Below the pieces are notes generated by a model that was not told the origin of the DNA, made no database searches, and was given only the letters and a program-made list of their open reading frames with translations. This document shows, piece by piece, positions 1-12,190 of a stretch of DNA of 64,000 nt. This DNA is from Usnea hakonensis. Its lineage: Eukaryota > Ascomycota > Lecanoromycetes > Lecanorales > Parmeliaceae. A program made the position numbers and the translations under genes. Numbering within the stretch: the first letter of the stretch is position 1; the number at the start of each line of letters is the position of its first letter. The stretch covers positions 1-64,000 of the forward strand of contig BLJB01000018.1 of NCBI GenBank assembly GCA_013423325.1. Direction: 5' to 3'.

Positions 1-661
1 TATATATAATTTATATATATAAGGCAAGGGAGCATCTGGAGGCAAGTTAAGCATAGTTAGCCATTAGCTTTAGCCCACCTTCGGTTTGTGGACTATCCAT
101 CGAAGATGCATGGTCAGCAGAGCAGGTTACCATAGCAGACTGCGGAGCAGGTCACCATAGCAGACTACTGCATTGCTCCGCGAGGGTGATGCTGCGCAAG
201 GAACGACCCAAGCAAATCGAAGATGTATTGTCCGCGGAGCAGACTACATGTGTTGCCTTAAAGATAGAGCTTTCGACTGTACATTCAGCATCATGGATAT
301 ATATATATATATATCTAGACACCCCGAAGTGACCCAGTCTGTAGCGATACATTAAAGTACCGACGGTCTTAACAGGTACGTTTTAACCGTTTTCACCTCA
401 GTTGCTTTTAAGTCCAGAAGTGTCTGGAGTATCCATGTGTTAGATGATTCTTATGTAGGAAAGCACTCATAACTGAGCAGGCGCTCCGTATCATGAAGCT
501 ACATATATCATAGCCGTTTTAATCCTTCCTATGACTTAAACATGGTTCTACGGCCGATCTAGCCGTTTACGACATTTGCTCTTGCACGGAGGAAGCAACA
601 CAACTCCATTTGTGTGGGCGGAGCCATTGCTTATTCACAAGAACTATAGGGTTATCGCTAA
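1..661 (-). other. nad5 group I intron, 5' part (runs off the window)
   Basis: Sequence following nad5 exon 1. The exon stops after the codons for HVWLP and the next exon (expected DAMEAPTP) is not in the window. On the minus strand the block has AAGACCGTCGG (near 380-370), CTACAGACTGGGTCACTTC (near 345-320) and GAATGTACAGTCG (near 280-265). The last resembles a group I S element. The same three blocks in the same order occur in the rnl intron at 41923-42505, so I treat the two as one family. The rest (1-260) is hairpin words such as GCTCCGCGAGGGTGATGC and CATCTTCGATTTGC. No endonuclease ORF is seen. Class assignment is by motif similarity only. Confidence 0.6.
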
Positions 662-1363
662 AGGCAATCAAACATGAAGACCAATCTGGGAACTCTTAGC
701 CATAGCTCCTATTAGTAGGCATACACCTATGATGGTTACTATATTTACACTGATGTAAGGGGCTAACGAGAATACCGTAGAGTAATCCAAGTTACCAAAG
801 GTCAGTATGATAGCAAACATACCCAATGTAAGGAAGCAATCTCCTACTCTGTTTGTTAAGAAGGCAGACATGGAACTCTGGTTGGCTGCTATTCTAGTGA
901 ATCAAAAGCTCACTAACAGGTAAGAACATACTCCCACACCCTCTCAACCTAAGAACATAAGCAAGAAGTTGTTCGCTGTTACTAGTACTACCATCATAAA
1001 GGTGAAGAGACTAAGGTAACTGAAGAACCGCTGATTATGAGGATCATGGCTCATGTAGCCTATTGAATAGATATGCACGAGGGAAGACACTATAAGCACA
1101 GGTATGGCCATAGTAACTGTAAGAGAGTCAAAATTGAAGGCTCAGGATACAGCCAGGGATTCTGAATCTACTCACCTAAAGAGTTCTATTGAGACTGGCA
1201 CATTGTTTAAACCTACCTCGAAAAAAGCGGCTATGGCTAGACATGTTGTGATTAGTACAGACGTGCACGTTATTAATTGTGCTCCGCTTACACCTACCAC
1301 TCTCCCAAAGAAACCGGATACTATTGAACCCATTATGGGCAGTACGATAATAGCTAAATACAT
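662..1363 (-). CDS. nad5: NADH dehydrogenase subunit 5, exon 1
   Basis: Proton-pumping membrane subunit of respiratory complex I. The exon encodes 234 codons from ATG at 1363 and contains the hallmark [20 protein letters not shown] followed by the NRVGD segment and IGLHVWLP. UGA codons at Trp positions (residues 64, 77 and after LHV) confirm translation table 4, since a standard-code reading breaks the exon into pieces. The start overlaps the nad4L stop by one base (TAATG), the usual arrangement in filamentous ascomycetes. The exon ends in CCT at 662, just before the DAM codons expected in nad5, and continues into an intron. The rest of the gene lies beyond the window edge. Confidence 0.93.
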
Positions 1364-1632
1364 TATTTATACTCTATTGATATGCTTCCTCTTAGACGGT
1401 AAAACGCTACCAAGATTCCTAAACCAATAGCGGATTCTGCTCCTGCTATTGCTATTACATAGATAGCGTACGTTTGTCCCAATATATCATCAAAGCTAAG
1501 TGAACTGAGTAGGATAAGAAATGTAATTGATAACAGCATAATCTCTATGGAAATAAGCATAAGTATTATGTTCTTACGGTTTAGGACGAATCCTAGAATC
1601 CCTATTAAAAACAGTATAAGAGAAAGATTCAT
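1363..1632 (-). CDS. nad4L: NADH dehydrogenase subunit 4L
   Basis: Small membrane subunit of complex I, 89 residues, beginning [15 protein letters not shown] and ending [11 protein letters not shown], with the conserved acidic residues in the membrane segments ([16 protein letters not shown]). The frame also has an in-frame start three codons upstream (1641). I chose the Met at 1632 because fungal nad4L begins MNLSLIL and is usually 89 residues. The TAA stop shares its last base with the nad5 ATG. This pair is translationally coupled or co-transcribed in related fungi. Upstream lies the long repeat spacer with no recognised promoter. Confidence 0.95.
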   Translation of the reverse strand: MNLSLILFLIGILGFVLNRKNIILMLISIEIMLLSITFLILLSSLSFDDILGQTYAIYVIAIAGAESAIGLGILVAFYRLRGSISIEYK

Positions 1633-1641
1633 GATGCACAT

Positions 1642-3439
1642 ACGGTGATTTAAAGATGTTTGGCTTGCCCCAATACCGAGGAAGCATCGGATGTATGATC
1701 ATTCTCCCTCCTGTGAACTCCGTATGGGGCTATGGTCATGCGATGTCTGATCAGCATGCAAGCATCACTACTACTATGGCTCTTGCATACCTTCTTTTGC
1801 TTTGCAAGGTAGTATGAGCAGTAGCAACTACTTATATGGTATTTTTGTTTGCTGAGATGCTTCCTCCGGGCAACCCATGCTTTGCAAGCAACTCTACTTC
1901 CCCCCCCCCATGCCCCCTGATGCTAAGGGTGATGGCACAGGGACATCACAAGAAGGATCCGCAAGCGCAGCAAGTGTGGAATTCCACACATCAGGCAAGG
2001 AAGATGGTGTAGACACATATAATATTCTATACTCCATATGTTGCTGCGCAACACTTGCAAAGGGAGGATCAGTGCTTCCTCCCCCCGATGGGCAAACTAC
2101 TATGGCTTATCATATATTGCTGCGCAACTTATGTAGAATATACACCTCTATGGGTTATGATGCTTCCTCTTGCTCTGCTTGGGTTGCGTTGCGTAGGGCT
2201 CAGCATCACCAACACGGAGTTTCCCGATGCTGATACTTCGTTCGCAAGGGCAACATAAATTAAATTGGCTACCATGCTTCATTCCTCCGGGGGCAAGTAG
2301 ACGTAGCGGCTTCTATACTATACTATACCACACCATATAGGTGTTGAATACATATACAAGGATACTATAGCCGGCGAGACTCTACTATATATATATGATA
2401 CTTAAGTACTACATATACAAGGATATAGGCTAAGATACTTTACTATGCTTTTGCTGGCCTATGGCCAAGGAGCAACAGAGTTGCCAAGTCTGGGCTGGTT
2501 ACCTACTATATGAGTATAAGTATGCAACACCTATAAGGTGTGGTATGTTGCTACGCAACTCTGTATTAGTTGCTTGCGAAGCATCGCAAGGTATTCTAAG
2601 GGGGATGCTACGCAAGAAGTTTCGCGATACTCCTTTTGCTTTGCTGGGGTTGCTTTTGCTGCGCAAGAAACACAGCATCACCCTCCTCGGGGGGAACATC
2701 AGCAACATAAGTAGCCATCCTGCACAGAAAAGACATACACCCTGTACCCTTTTACAAAGCATCACCTTATATGATCAGCGGAGCAAGCTGTCATGATTGG
2801 CCAGTCATATAACTATTATTGGCCATCGTCTTGCGAATCTACCTTTATATGTGCCCCTGTGGTTGCGGAGCAAGAGCTCTTTAACATTAAGCTATTTATG
2901 ATGCCCTTGCTTACCCTTGATGAAGGTATGCAAAGCAAGGGGTCCTAGTACTCCTCTTCTGTTGCTCCGCAACCGGCGTAGGTAGACCTTCGGTCTCGGA
3001 ATCAGAAGTACATTATATAAGCTATATTCATTAAGTATGATGATGCGGATAACCTTTGCTTACTTAAAAGAGTATAGCATCCGCAAAACAAGGTATCAGG
3101 GTTGCTGTTGCTTACAGAGTAGAGCATTTGATGTAGCCCTTACTTTTAGGGGTGGTGGGGGGGGGGTAGAGCATCAGCAAGAGAGTCTTATGTATCCCTT
3201 CCTTGGTGATGAAATCGAGGCATGACTGCCCGTGGGTTGTTCATATATAAAAGGTTCTAGTTATAGTAAGCCGATGGGTTATGTATATGATGGCCCTAAT
3301 TACATTATCAGCAAGGGTTACTAGGGATGAAGCATAACCCTTGCGAAGCAGTGCTGTTGGAACATCATCCCTCGGGGGGCAAGCAAGATAAAGTAAGGGT
3401 GTGAAGCACAACTGTAGTAATAACCTTGAGACCATCTAG
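1642..3439. repeat. repeat-rich spacer between nad4L and the RNA polymerase remnant
   Basis: No gene is recognised. The stretch is mostly short GC-rich words: TGCTTCCTCCGGGCAA (near 1860 and 2275), TTGCTGCGCAAC (near 2040, 2130), TTGCGGAGCAA variants, CCTATAAGGTGTGG and homopolymer C/G runs (1910, 3150). The small open frames here are readings through these repeats. AT-rich stretches such as TATATATATGATA (near 2385) separate them. Confidence 0.7.
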
Positions 3440-5537
3440 TGTTGTGGAGCAAACAGACATGTCTATCACAGCTGATATTTGAGGGTACCGTTTTGTAGTT
3501 ACCCTACTTGTATTTCCCTTGCAGTCTAGGTAGGTAATCTGTTTATAATCCTTACTAAAACAATCCTTACCTAGCCTCTGCTCTATACAGTTCTTAACAT
3601 GTCTTGCGTAGCAACAAAATTCTCCAGGTAGGTAAGTGTTGCGGAGCAACAGCTGAATACATTGATGTGTTGGCGGAGCCATCCCCCTTAACGAACCCTA
3701 CAAGCTTATCCTCGGTGACATTATTGGCTGTGGTAACTATAAGGAAGCAATCGTGTATTGTATAGATCTTATGTTGCGGAGCAAATCAAAGGCCTTTTGT
3801 TCATAAATCAAGGCGATGGAGGTTGCATCTAAACTGTGTATTAGATTAGGCATAGTAGAATTACGCTGTTGCGTAGCATCACTAAGTCGTAGAGTTGAGG
3901 ACTATTACTATCCTATCATGTTTCCATAGTGTTTCCCCCTCTGCGAAGGTTAGTAGTCCTTTAGCTAGATCAGTAGACTGGTAGTTAAGATAGTGTGCTG
4001 AGCTATATATCCTTGTACGTTGGTCTATAAATTAAATTATATATATAATATATAATTCTAACCGAACAGGGGAGTACAGCTTAGCTACATTCAGGTACGT
4101 TTCTGTGCCGGCGATATTCAATATATTACTCTGTTGATGAAGTTTACTAGCTTCAGATGCTAACGATCTTTTTAACCTTAGAGCTCTCTTCTTATAAGGA
4201 TTCTTAATGTATTCATCCGGGGCTAGTTCATCATTGGGATCTATCAATAGCTTCTTACTATAGCCATGGGTATTTAGATAGCTAAAGACGTCGGAGTTTA
4301 TCCTATAAGGTACGCTGTTAAGTCCATTAACCAAGCTGATTATAAGGTTTGGCTTAGCCAACTTAGTACTATTTTCATATAAGGGTCTATCTATGAACAA
4401 GTTTTCTTCATACGCAACTTCATTATTAAGATACCCCCCATTTATCAACCTATCCCCTCGATAGAAGTATGATTTAGGCCGAATGATCATGGGTAGTCTA
4501 GACGGGACTATAAATAGTAATGTCATATTACGAGTTAATATCTCTCTAGCCTTACTTTGGACTTTTACTATGTGTTGCTGACGCGGTTGATCCGGTGCTG
4601 GATCGTCTATATATTCCACAACCTCTTCAATCATGTTAGTTGAACTACTACTTAAGAACTGTATATAGTTACCCGCAATACCGAAAAGGTTATTAGCTTT
4701 GTATAAATATTCAATGTCATACAACTCTTCATTCTTCTTCTCCTTCTTCCAATCGCTAATTAACGTATCGCTAGGTATCATACCTGCATCCTTGACTTCC
4801 TTGAATTTCGAGGATAAATACTCATCTATAATATTTTTACCGAAACGAGTATGGGAATCTACTACTGGAACAGGCTTGTTGGTGTTGAACTCTATAGTCA
4901 TTATATTAAGGAAGTAGCGGATCACGAGATCACTTATCCTATCTACACCGACTCTTCTCAATATAAACCTAGCTAAACGTATTTGTTGCTTCGCAAGAGT
5001 AATAAGATTTGATCTCTTATCCTTATAGTCCTCATCCTCAGATGCATCAAGTAATCTTTGTAGACTGGAGTGTATATCGTCTCTCTTCCCTATAATCCAT
5101 GTTGAGGCTTCCCTACCAAAGCTGAGATTTAAGCCTTCTTGGGTCTTCTTGAAGTGCAAGATATCTTCTATCTCCTCTTGCAGCTTTTCATCGTGAGTTT
5201 TGGTATCGAGCATGTTCTTCAATATTGAATAACACCCCGCAAGCTTATCAGGCTTACCTGCCTTAGTTGCGATACTCCTTGCATGCGGAGCAAGGGAACC
5301 ATAGCAAAAGCAACTCATATTAACACGTGGATATGAAGTATCGCGTTGTAAGAGCATTACCTGAGGAGCCTGAGTGGAGTAATAAGGATTGTAGCTTGCG
5401 GAGCATCCCAAGACTTTATATCCATTAGGGGCGACTACGAAGGCACTACACTTATATGATGCGGAGTTTCTTTTGCTATGGGGCCTACTGCTTCGCAAAT
5501 CGAAGGATATACAGAGGGCCTACTATCACCGAGGAGG
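3440..5537 (-). pseudogene. decayed phage-type (single-subunit) RNA polymerase of mitochondrial-plasmid type
   Basis: Remnant of a T7-like RNA polymerase as carried by linear mitochondrial plasmids. An open N-terminal part runs from about 5537 to 4032 (no convincing ATG at its start) and includes LPMIIRPKSYFYRGDRLING and GGYLNNE near 4500-4430, a hallmark of the family, and RALRLKRSLASEA. An AT-rich insertion (4030-4055) then breaks the frame. The next piece (about 4011-3880) reads RIYSSAHYLNYQSTDLAKG, matching the motif A region. About 200-250 residues including motif B are missing. It resumes with TMPNLIHSLDATSIALIYE (about 3870-3800) and KIYTIHDCFL (3770-3741), the motif C region. A GGAGC hairpin word at 3774-3784 sits exactly between these two and shifts the frame. 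Further C-terminal sequence (VKNCIEQRLGKDCF, YPQISAVID) follows to about 3440. Not functional. Confidence 0.85.
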
Positions 5538-6189
5538 ATATACAGAGGGCCTACTGCTTCGCAAATCGAAGGTATGCAGAGGGCCTACTATACAAGGATA
5601 AGATAAGCTAAGATAAGATTTGCTTCATGTGCCCTCCGTGCAACATGTAGTAGCTAGTCACCAACCTGCACAGCTACTTGCTCCGCGAGTTGCCCGGAGG
5701 AAGCATCACCCTCACAGCCCTACGCAACTAAGATATGTGGGCTGCGTAGCAAAATTTATATATATTGCATGGCTCCGCCAACGCAAATAAATTCTATATA
5801 CAAGACCGTTGAGGATATAAGATAGCCATATATGACACTAATGTAACACTGCGAAGATAAGCTAAGATAACCATGTACTTGCGCAGCAACCTGAAGCTCC
5901 TTGCTTGCTTACCTCCGGTATGCATAGCATCCCATATACAAGTATACTATACTGCCCCCCCGATGTTGCTTGCTTACCTCCGGTATGCAGAGCAAGGAAG
6001 CTAAATTAAATATATAGCGGCTTCTATAATCTAAGATAACAACCCCCATGTTGTCGCGGAGCGTCGCGCAGCAACCAACCCGTATACAAGTATACTATAC
6101 TATACTATTTGCTCCGCAACTAAGATAACAACCCCCCCATGTACTAATCAACCTAATGCTACCACAGCGTGTTGTGGGGATATGAGGAG

Positions 6190-6226
6190 ATATCATCAGG
6201 TTAGAGATCATCATCCCAACATAGGG
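6190..6226 (-). repeat. dispersed GATGATGA element, inverted copy
   Basis: Minus-strand copy of the element with core CCTATGTTGGGATGATGA and trailing CTGATGATAT. Other copies: 7692, 9225, 10627, 14091, 17333, 21674, 22239, 25393 (plus) and 20574, 26764 (minus). Confidence 0.75.
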
Positions 6227-7691
6227 TCGGAAGGGAAGCTGATTGCATGTTGCTTATCGAAGATATGCAACCCCAAGCAACGCGACACTTGCAGATCTCA
6301 CTTCTCTTGACCATTGCAAAGCAAGTTCCCCTGCTTCGCAAGCAACTCCTATTACGTTAGACGGCTGTTCTCGCGGAGCGTCGCGCAGCAACACCCTTTG
6401 CTATCGTACATTACTCTTGATATATATATCAAGGCGATATTCGCAAATACACGATGCTGTGTTATGCTCCTCTCCCATAGAATATATATATTGCGCAGCA
6501 TCATATATATATTTTATTTATGGAAGCATCGCAATCAAAGATGTAATAGGATACATATATATGCCTTGCCCGGAGGAAGCAACTAAACCGAAGCAAATCG
6601 CTAGAAGGACTATTTAAGGATCCGGCAAGCTTAGTTATAAAGGATATAGCACCCTTATCGTTTAATGGCCCCTCCGCAAGATATGACGATATACCAACGT
6701 GAGGCTGATATAGCAAGACAGAAACAATTAAGTATCTGCCCTTGCGAACGAAGTATCAGCATCGGGTTGGAGGAATAACCCATTGCCCCCCCCCCGATAC
6801 TTCTTCCGTGTTAGGGAGCGCGAAAAGCATAATAAGGGTTGCTTGCTCCTTGCGTAGCAAAAGCAAGAAGTGAAAGATGCAAGTGAAGAGGAAGACCCTA
6901 TGTTGGGTTGATGAATTGGATAATGTATATGTATGCAGATTGCGGAGCAACTCAAATGTAACCTATATTTGCGGAGCAAGTATAATATAGCTACACCTAT
7001 GGTGTTGCTTCCTTGTATATGAGCATCAAGAGCTACATAAGTATCATATATAGCCCATTGCTTTGCATACTTGCTTCGCAACATCAAGGGTAAGTGAAAC
7101 AAAGATGTATGGGAGCAATGCGGAGCAATGCGGAGCATCCCCTCGCTATGCAGTATAACTCATTAATGTATTATCCTTGTATATAGGTAGGTTATTACAT
7201 AAGTATCATATATAGAATTTATATATATATAAATTTTGCTACGCAGCCCTTGCTCTTTGCTTTGCTTGGGGACCATCACTACGTTTGCGATGTACCATCA
7301 GCAAGAGGGTACCCTCATATAAGATTTGCTTACTGCTTCTTGCATTTGCTGCGCAAGAACCGAGGGTGACGGTACGACCCCCCAGCAAAAGAAGGTATGC
7401 ATAAGGGATACTACGTATAGCATTGCTCCGCAAAGCAGTATAACACATTCATGTAGTATAGTTATATATATAGGTGTTGCGAACATAGTATGCTTCACAT
7501 GAGCATCAAGGGTTACATATGTATCTTATAGTAGAGTATCTTATAGCCGGGTATAGTATCCTTGTATATACTTGCTTGGGTAGCTTCGCTTCCCTAGTAT
7601 AGGTAACTACATGGTTATCTTATAGCCCATACATCTTCGAATTGCGCAGCAACAAGCAAGATCTAGTGAGAGACGCAAGGTTCCCTTGCGA

Positions 7692-7728
7692 CCTATGTTG
7701 GGATGATGATATATAACCTGATGATATA
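7692..7728 (+). repeat. dispersed GATGATGA element
   Basis: Reads CCTATGTTGGGATGATGA, then an AT-rich gap and AACCTGATGATAT. The shared region extends upstream as GATCTAGTGAGA and an AAGGTTCCCTTGCGA segment, so the full unit is about 80 bases here. Confidence 0.75.
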
Positions 7729-8236
7729 TCCATATTGCTACGCGAGGGTACCCCCACTCATATATAGTGTTATATAGTGTTATATTAGTATAATACATGT
7801 GTATCCTTATATGTTGCGATGGATGCTGTTGCTTTGCGAAGCAAGCAACTACGTTCGCGAGGGTACCCACCCAAGCAAGTACATGATTATCTTATAGTAT
7901 AGCCAGGTATAGCTTCTTATATATAGCCCTTGCTTCGCGAGGGTGTTGCTGTGCAAGGTACGACTCACATATTAGATGTATGGTAGAGAGTATCCTTGGT
8001 AGGCTTGCAATCAGCATCCTCGGGGTTGCGGAGCAACAATAAGCATTGTATAGTTGATGTATAATAGCCCAAGGAGTAGGGAGCTATGCATCGTATTATA
8101 TATACTAAGATAGTAGGATAGAGTAGATAGTCTTACATACATGATGGCTTCGCCAACATACATAATACATACATACATGGACCCTAAAGGGGTTAGATAT
8201 AGTTATGCTGGCGTATAGGGTAGCTAGTAACGGTAT

Positions 8237-8305
8237 ATGGTAAGGTAGCCAGTAGCCGTAGCATATAACTAGTAACCTACCACATGAGTATGGTTATGCT
8301 ATTAG
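8237..8305. repeat. segmental duplication, copy 1
   Basis: Near-identical to 17905-17971. Both contain GGTAAGGTAGCCAGTAGCCG, TAGTAAC and ATGAGTATGGTTATGCTA. No coding potential is recognised in either copy. Confidence 0.7.
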
Positions 8306-9224
8306 TTAGACGGATGAAGCATAATGGAGCGCATATCAGCATAAAGTAGGTATAAGCATGACTTGTGGAGCAAACAGCAGAAGCTAAGTATAATACTAGT
8401 ACTGTACTCCCTTCGCCCCCCCCCCTTGCTTGTAGGCCTTGATACCGAGGAAGCATACAGAGCATCAAATAAGGTATCATAGGGTGTAGGTTGCTATATG
8501 CATAATAACATATAATAGTGCATACTTCAGATTCCTTGCTGGGTTGCTGTGTTTTGCTCATGCTCTGGTTCCCAAGCAAGAAGGTATGCATCACCCTCTT
8601 GGATGCTGAGGGTACCCTCGCAAGTAGGCCATGGAGCAATAATCATCATAGGGAGACCTTCTGAAGTGAGATAGCCCTTACCTGATGCTTAGTATAGCAT
8701 TATAAGTAAGTAGGATACGGTGCTCCGCTACATGGTAGGTGTCCAATAGCCCAAGGAGTAGGTAGGTTATATACTTGCCCCCCCCTTGCGTAGCAGGGAG
8801 GAATGAGGGGCCTACAAAGGCTAGGTGTATAAGACTGTAGGATGGTATGATTGCAAAGGGATGCTTAGCAAAATCATAGTCTCCCTTGCCCCCCCCCTCC
8901 TACTTATAGCCTTAGGGTACCCATTTGCTTCGCAAGCGGTTGCGATGTACCATCAGCAAGAGAAGGGCCTACTACTTACACTATCCGTCCTACTTATAGC
9001 CTTAGGGTACCCATACGGTATCCTTTAAACTTTGTTTGATGCTTCCTCCGGGTTGCTTTAGCATGAGGGTGTAGCATCGCTATATCATTACGGGTGTGCT
9101 TCCTAGAACGCACTAATAGGGATGCCACACTAGAGGACAAACTGTGTAGTCTGTAGTTGCTCTGCATACCTTCTAGCTGGTAGATCCGCAAGAGAAAATG
9201 AGAGACCATGGTTTCCCGATGTAC

Positions 9225-9260
9225 CCTATGTTGGGATGATGATTTATAACCTGATGATAT
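9225..9260 (+). repeat. dispersed GATGATGA element
   Basis: CCTATGTTGGGATGATGA followed by TTTATAACCTGATGATAT. Same family as 7692-7728. Confidence 0.75.
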
Positions 9261-10626
9261 CTCCAGCTGTCTCAAAGATAGTGTTGCTTGCTTCGCAGAG
9301 CATTATAAGTTAAGTAGTACATGATTATCATATCTCTTTTATAGTTATATTATTGCGATGGTCCCCAAGCAACTGTTAGTATATGAGTATAGTAGAGTAT
9401 CTAATCTTATCCTTATATATAGTTGCTTACTCTTGATGGAGGTCCGCGCAGGGCTCAGCAAGTAGCTGTGCAGGTAGGTTATAATATAGTATAGCCCTTG
9501 CTCTGCTTCCTCCGGGCAAGGGCCATCAAAGATGTTGCAAAGCAAGGGAGGGTACCTTCGCTATGCAGTATATAAGTATAGTTATTGTGGAGCAAGTAGT
9601 ATATTAGATGTACGTCAGCTGAAGTATAGGGTTATCTAATATGTTGCTGCGCAAGTATAGTAGTAGAGTATTGCGAAGCATCCCCTGTAGAGTTGCGGAG
9701 CAAGTAGTACATCCTATAGCTTCTTCTAGTACACTTGTTTGCGGAGCAAGATACACCCTGCCCCCCTTGCTTGGATGCTGTTGCTCTGGTTGCGATGTTC
9801 CACAAGTAGTTGCTTATCGAAGATATGCAATCAGCATCCCAAGCAACTACGTTCGCGAGGGTACCCTCCCAAAGCAGGGAGGAAGCAACTACGTTAGGGC
9901 CATCGCACTATATATTTCTATAAATTAAATAGGCCCTACGCAACTCCGCATCAAGTGTAGTATCTTATAGAATTGGCTTTGCAGTGTATACTTCAGCTAT
10001 ACCGTTAACCATATACCATTAACCATCAAGCAACACATCCCCGAGGAAGGTGGGTAGCCTCTAACTTTACTTGCTCCGCAACACTAGGCTGCTCTGCTCA
10101 TGCTGAGCCCTGATTGCGATGCTCCACACCTCCGGTGTCGCGTAGCAAAAGCTGTGTTTCACAAGCGAGGGTATCCCAGCAACACATATCAAAGATGTGT
10201 AGTCTGCTATGCTGATGCTCCGCGAGGGTACCCCCAGAAACCATAGGTTTCTAGGCTAGATGTCGCTACGCGACAACAAGGAAGTAGTACATAAGTATAG
10301 CTTCATATAATATCTTTGTATGATGCTTCCTCCTGCTCTGCAACCGATGGGCAAAGCAGGTGTTGCTTCCTCAGCGGCAAGGGGGGGGGTATCAAGGCCA
10401 ACAAAACGAAGTTAGCAAGGCACTTGCATAATGCAGCATCACCCCTCTTGCGGAGCATCCAAGAATAATGTTGCGAAGCAAGTATAGCATTCAGATAACC
10501 CTTGCTTTACATTAGCCAGGGCCCCTATGGTAGATAGTTGTAATATAACATGGGTTATCCTAACTCATTCTTCTACGTAGTTCGGAAAGCATAAGAAGCT
10601 ACAGCATAGGAAGTGAGAGGTAAGCC

Positions 10627-10662
10627 CCTATGTTGGGATGATGATCTATAACTTGATGATAT
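10627..10662 (+). repeat. dispersed GATGATGA element
   Basis: CCTATGTTGGGATGATGA followed by TCTATAACTTGATGATATC. The flanking sequence GTAGTTCGGAAAGCATAAG upstream is also shared with the copy at 14091. Confidence 0.75.
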
Positions 10663-12190
10663 CTCCTCGCATCTGGCTAAAGTAGTATCTTGCTGTCATA
10701 TACATATATATATCTTATCTTGTACAATAGCATAATATAGGTTAAGTTATGCTTGGGCTCAGCATCCTCGGGGTTGCGGAGCAACAATAAGCAATGTATA
10801 GTTGATGTATAATAGCCATAACCAAAGATACATATACTATACACTACTAGCTGTATATAATCAAGACTAGATGTAGTAGTTGCGAAGCACTGATGATTGC
10901 TCATCGGGTGCAACAAGGATAAGATAAGATAAAATACTAGAATAGTTGCTTCGCAACACGTACTTGCGCAGCAACCAACCCTGAAGGACCTGTAGAAGGA
11001 TACTATACACTATCGAGTTGGCGGAGCCAACATATTGCATATATTGATTATACGGGGGGCATACTACTAGTTATGTTGCCATGCTTCATTAGTAGTGCTA
11101 CATGATTAAGCTATCATAGATGTAGGATACTTATGTACAAGGGTATACTAGGAAGCTATACATCGGCTGTGCCCCGATGCTGTCGCGGAGGGTACCCATA
11201 CCTCCTTGCAGAGCATCAAGCAAAGCAAGACACGGACCTCCGGTAAGCAAGGGAGAGGACTTCTAGGAGCATCTAGACAAGGATATATATATATGTTGCG
11301 ATGGTCCCCCAGCAAGTAGTTGAACACTGTATATCATATATGAGGATATATGATTACCAAATCAATCCTTGCATCGATAGCTCATCTTGCTCCGCAACTC
11401 ATTCCGCTTTTTGTTGCTGCGCAACTCATATACACGTCATCTCATGGTCTATCACAATTTGTTGCCATGCATATCTTCTTGCGATGTTCCTTGCAGAGCA
11501 TGAGCATGAGCAAGCAACAGCTTCTATATATTTTCATTAAGCAGCTTTTCACCTTATATACATTCCTACGTAGTTCGCAAAGCACAATATGAGCTCAGCT
11601 GAAGATTTAGACTCTATCTAGCCGCCCTTTATACCATCCCATCGGATGATCCGCCAGCGCCAGCGAAGCATAATGTATAATAAGGAACCGGACTATGTTA
11701 ATCAGCAGAGCTGCTACTGAAGTATAGCAGAACAGAGCAGATTGGCTATAATGCCTTGCTTTTGTAAGTTAGCAGAGGTTCAGCATCCAGTAGGGTTATG
11801 GTATATAGTAAGGATATGCGATAAGGATCTGCAATAAGGAGATGTTATGACACAAAGGCACAGGGGGATAGCTATGTTATGTTGCGGAGCAACTGGCACT
11901 ATCCTTTACACAACCTAAGTCTCGCCTTTTATCTATAACGTCATCGGGAGGGTACCCTCGCGAACGTAGTTTCAGCAACAACTGAGGATAGTCCATTACA
12001 ATCTGTGAATCCTCTTCACCAGTCATTGGTGTTGCTTGCGGTGTTCCAACAGCATGAGGGATGCTGCTTGCAAAGCAAAACAGAGCAATAGAATCCTCAC
12101 TGAAACATTCCTTTCCATCGCATTATGAAGGGTTCACACTGGATGCTCCATTATGCAAGTATTACCTCGCGATGTATGTTCTCTTAAGTG

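Larger units (their letters stand above)
5540..12190. repeat. long spacer of GC-rich palindromic words
   Basis: No gene is recognised. Dense strings of TTGCGNAGCAA-type hairpins, GAGGGTACCCTC, TTGCCCGGAGGAAGCA, GCTTACCTCCGGTATGCA and AT-rich palindromes (7215-7245: AATTTATATATATATAAATT). Contains four copies of the dispersed TGTTGGGATGATGA element (6190-6226 inverted; 7692-7728; 9225-9260; 10627-10662) and one arm of a segmental duplication (8237-8305). The open frames here translate the repeats. Confidence 0.7.

Noticed and set aside
1104..1430. Plus-strand ORF of 108 codons opposite nad5/nad4L
   Set aside because: It is the antisense shadow of nad5 exon 1 and nad4L, which have clear protein signatures.
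1880..2260. Overlapping plus-strand ORFs of 118 and 67 codons in the spacer
   Set aside because: Composed of translated repeat words; no protein family features and no conservation expected.
4032..5498. Possible rps3 because of length and basic C-terminal part
   Set aside because: LPMIIRPKSYFYRG and GGYLNNE and the following YLNYQSTDLAK and YTIHDCF blocks identify a phage-type RNA polymerase instead.
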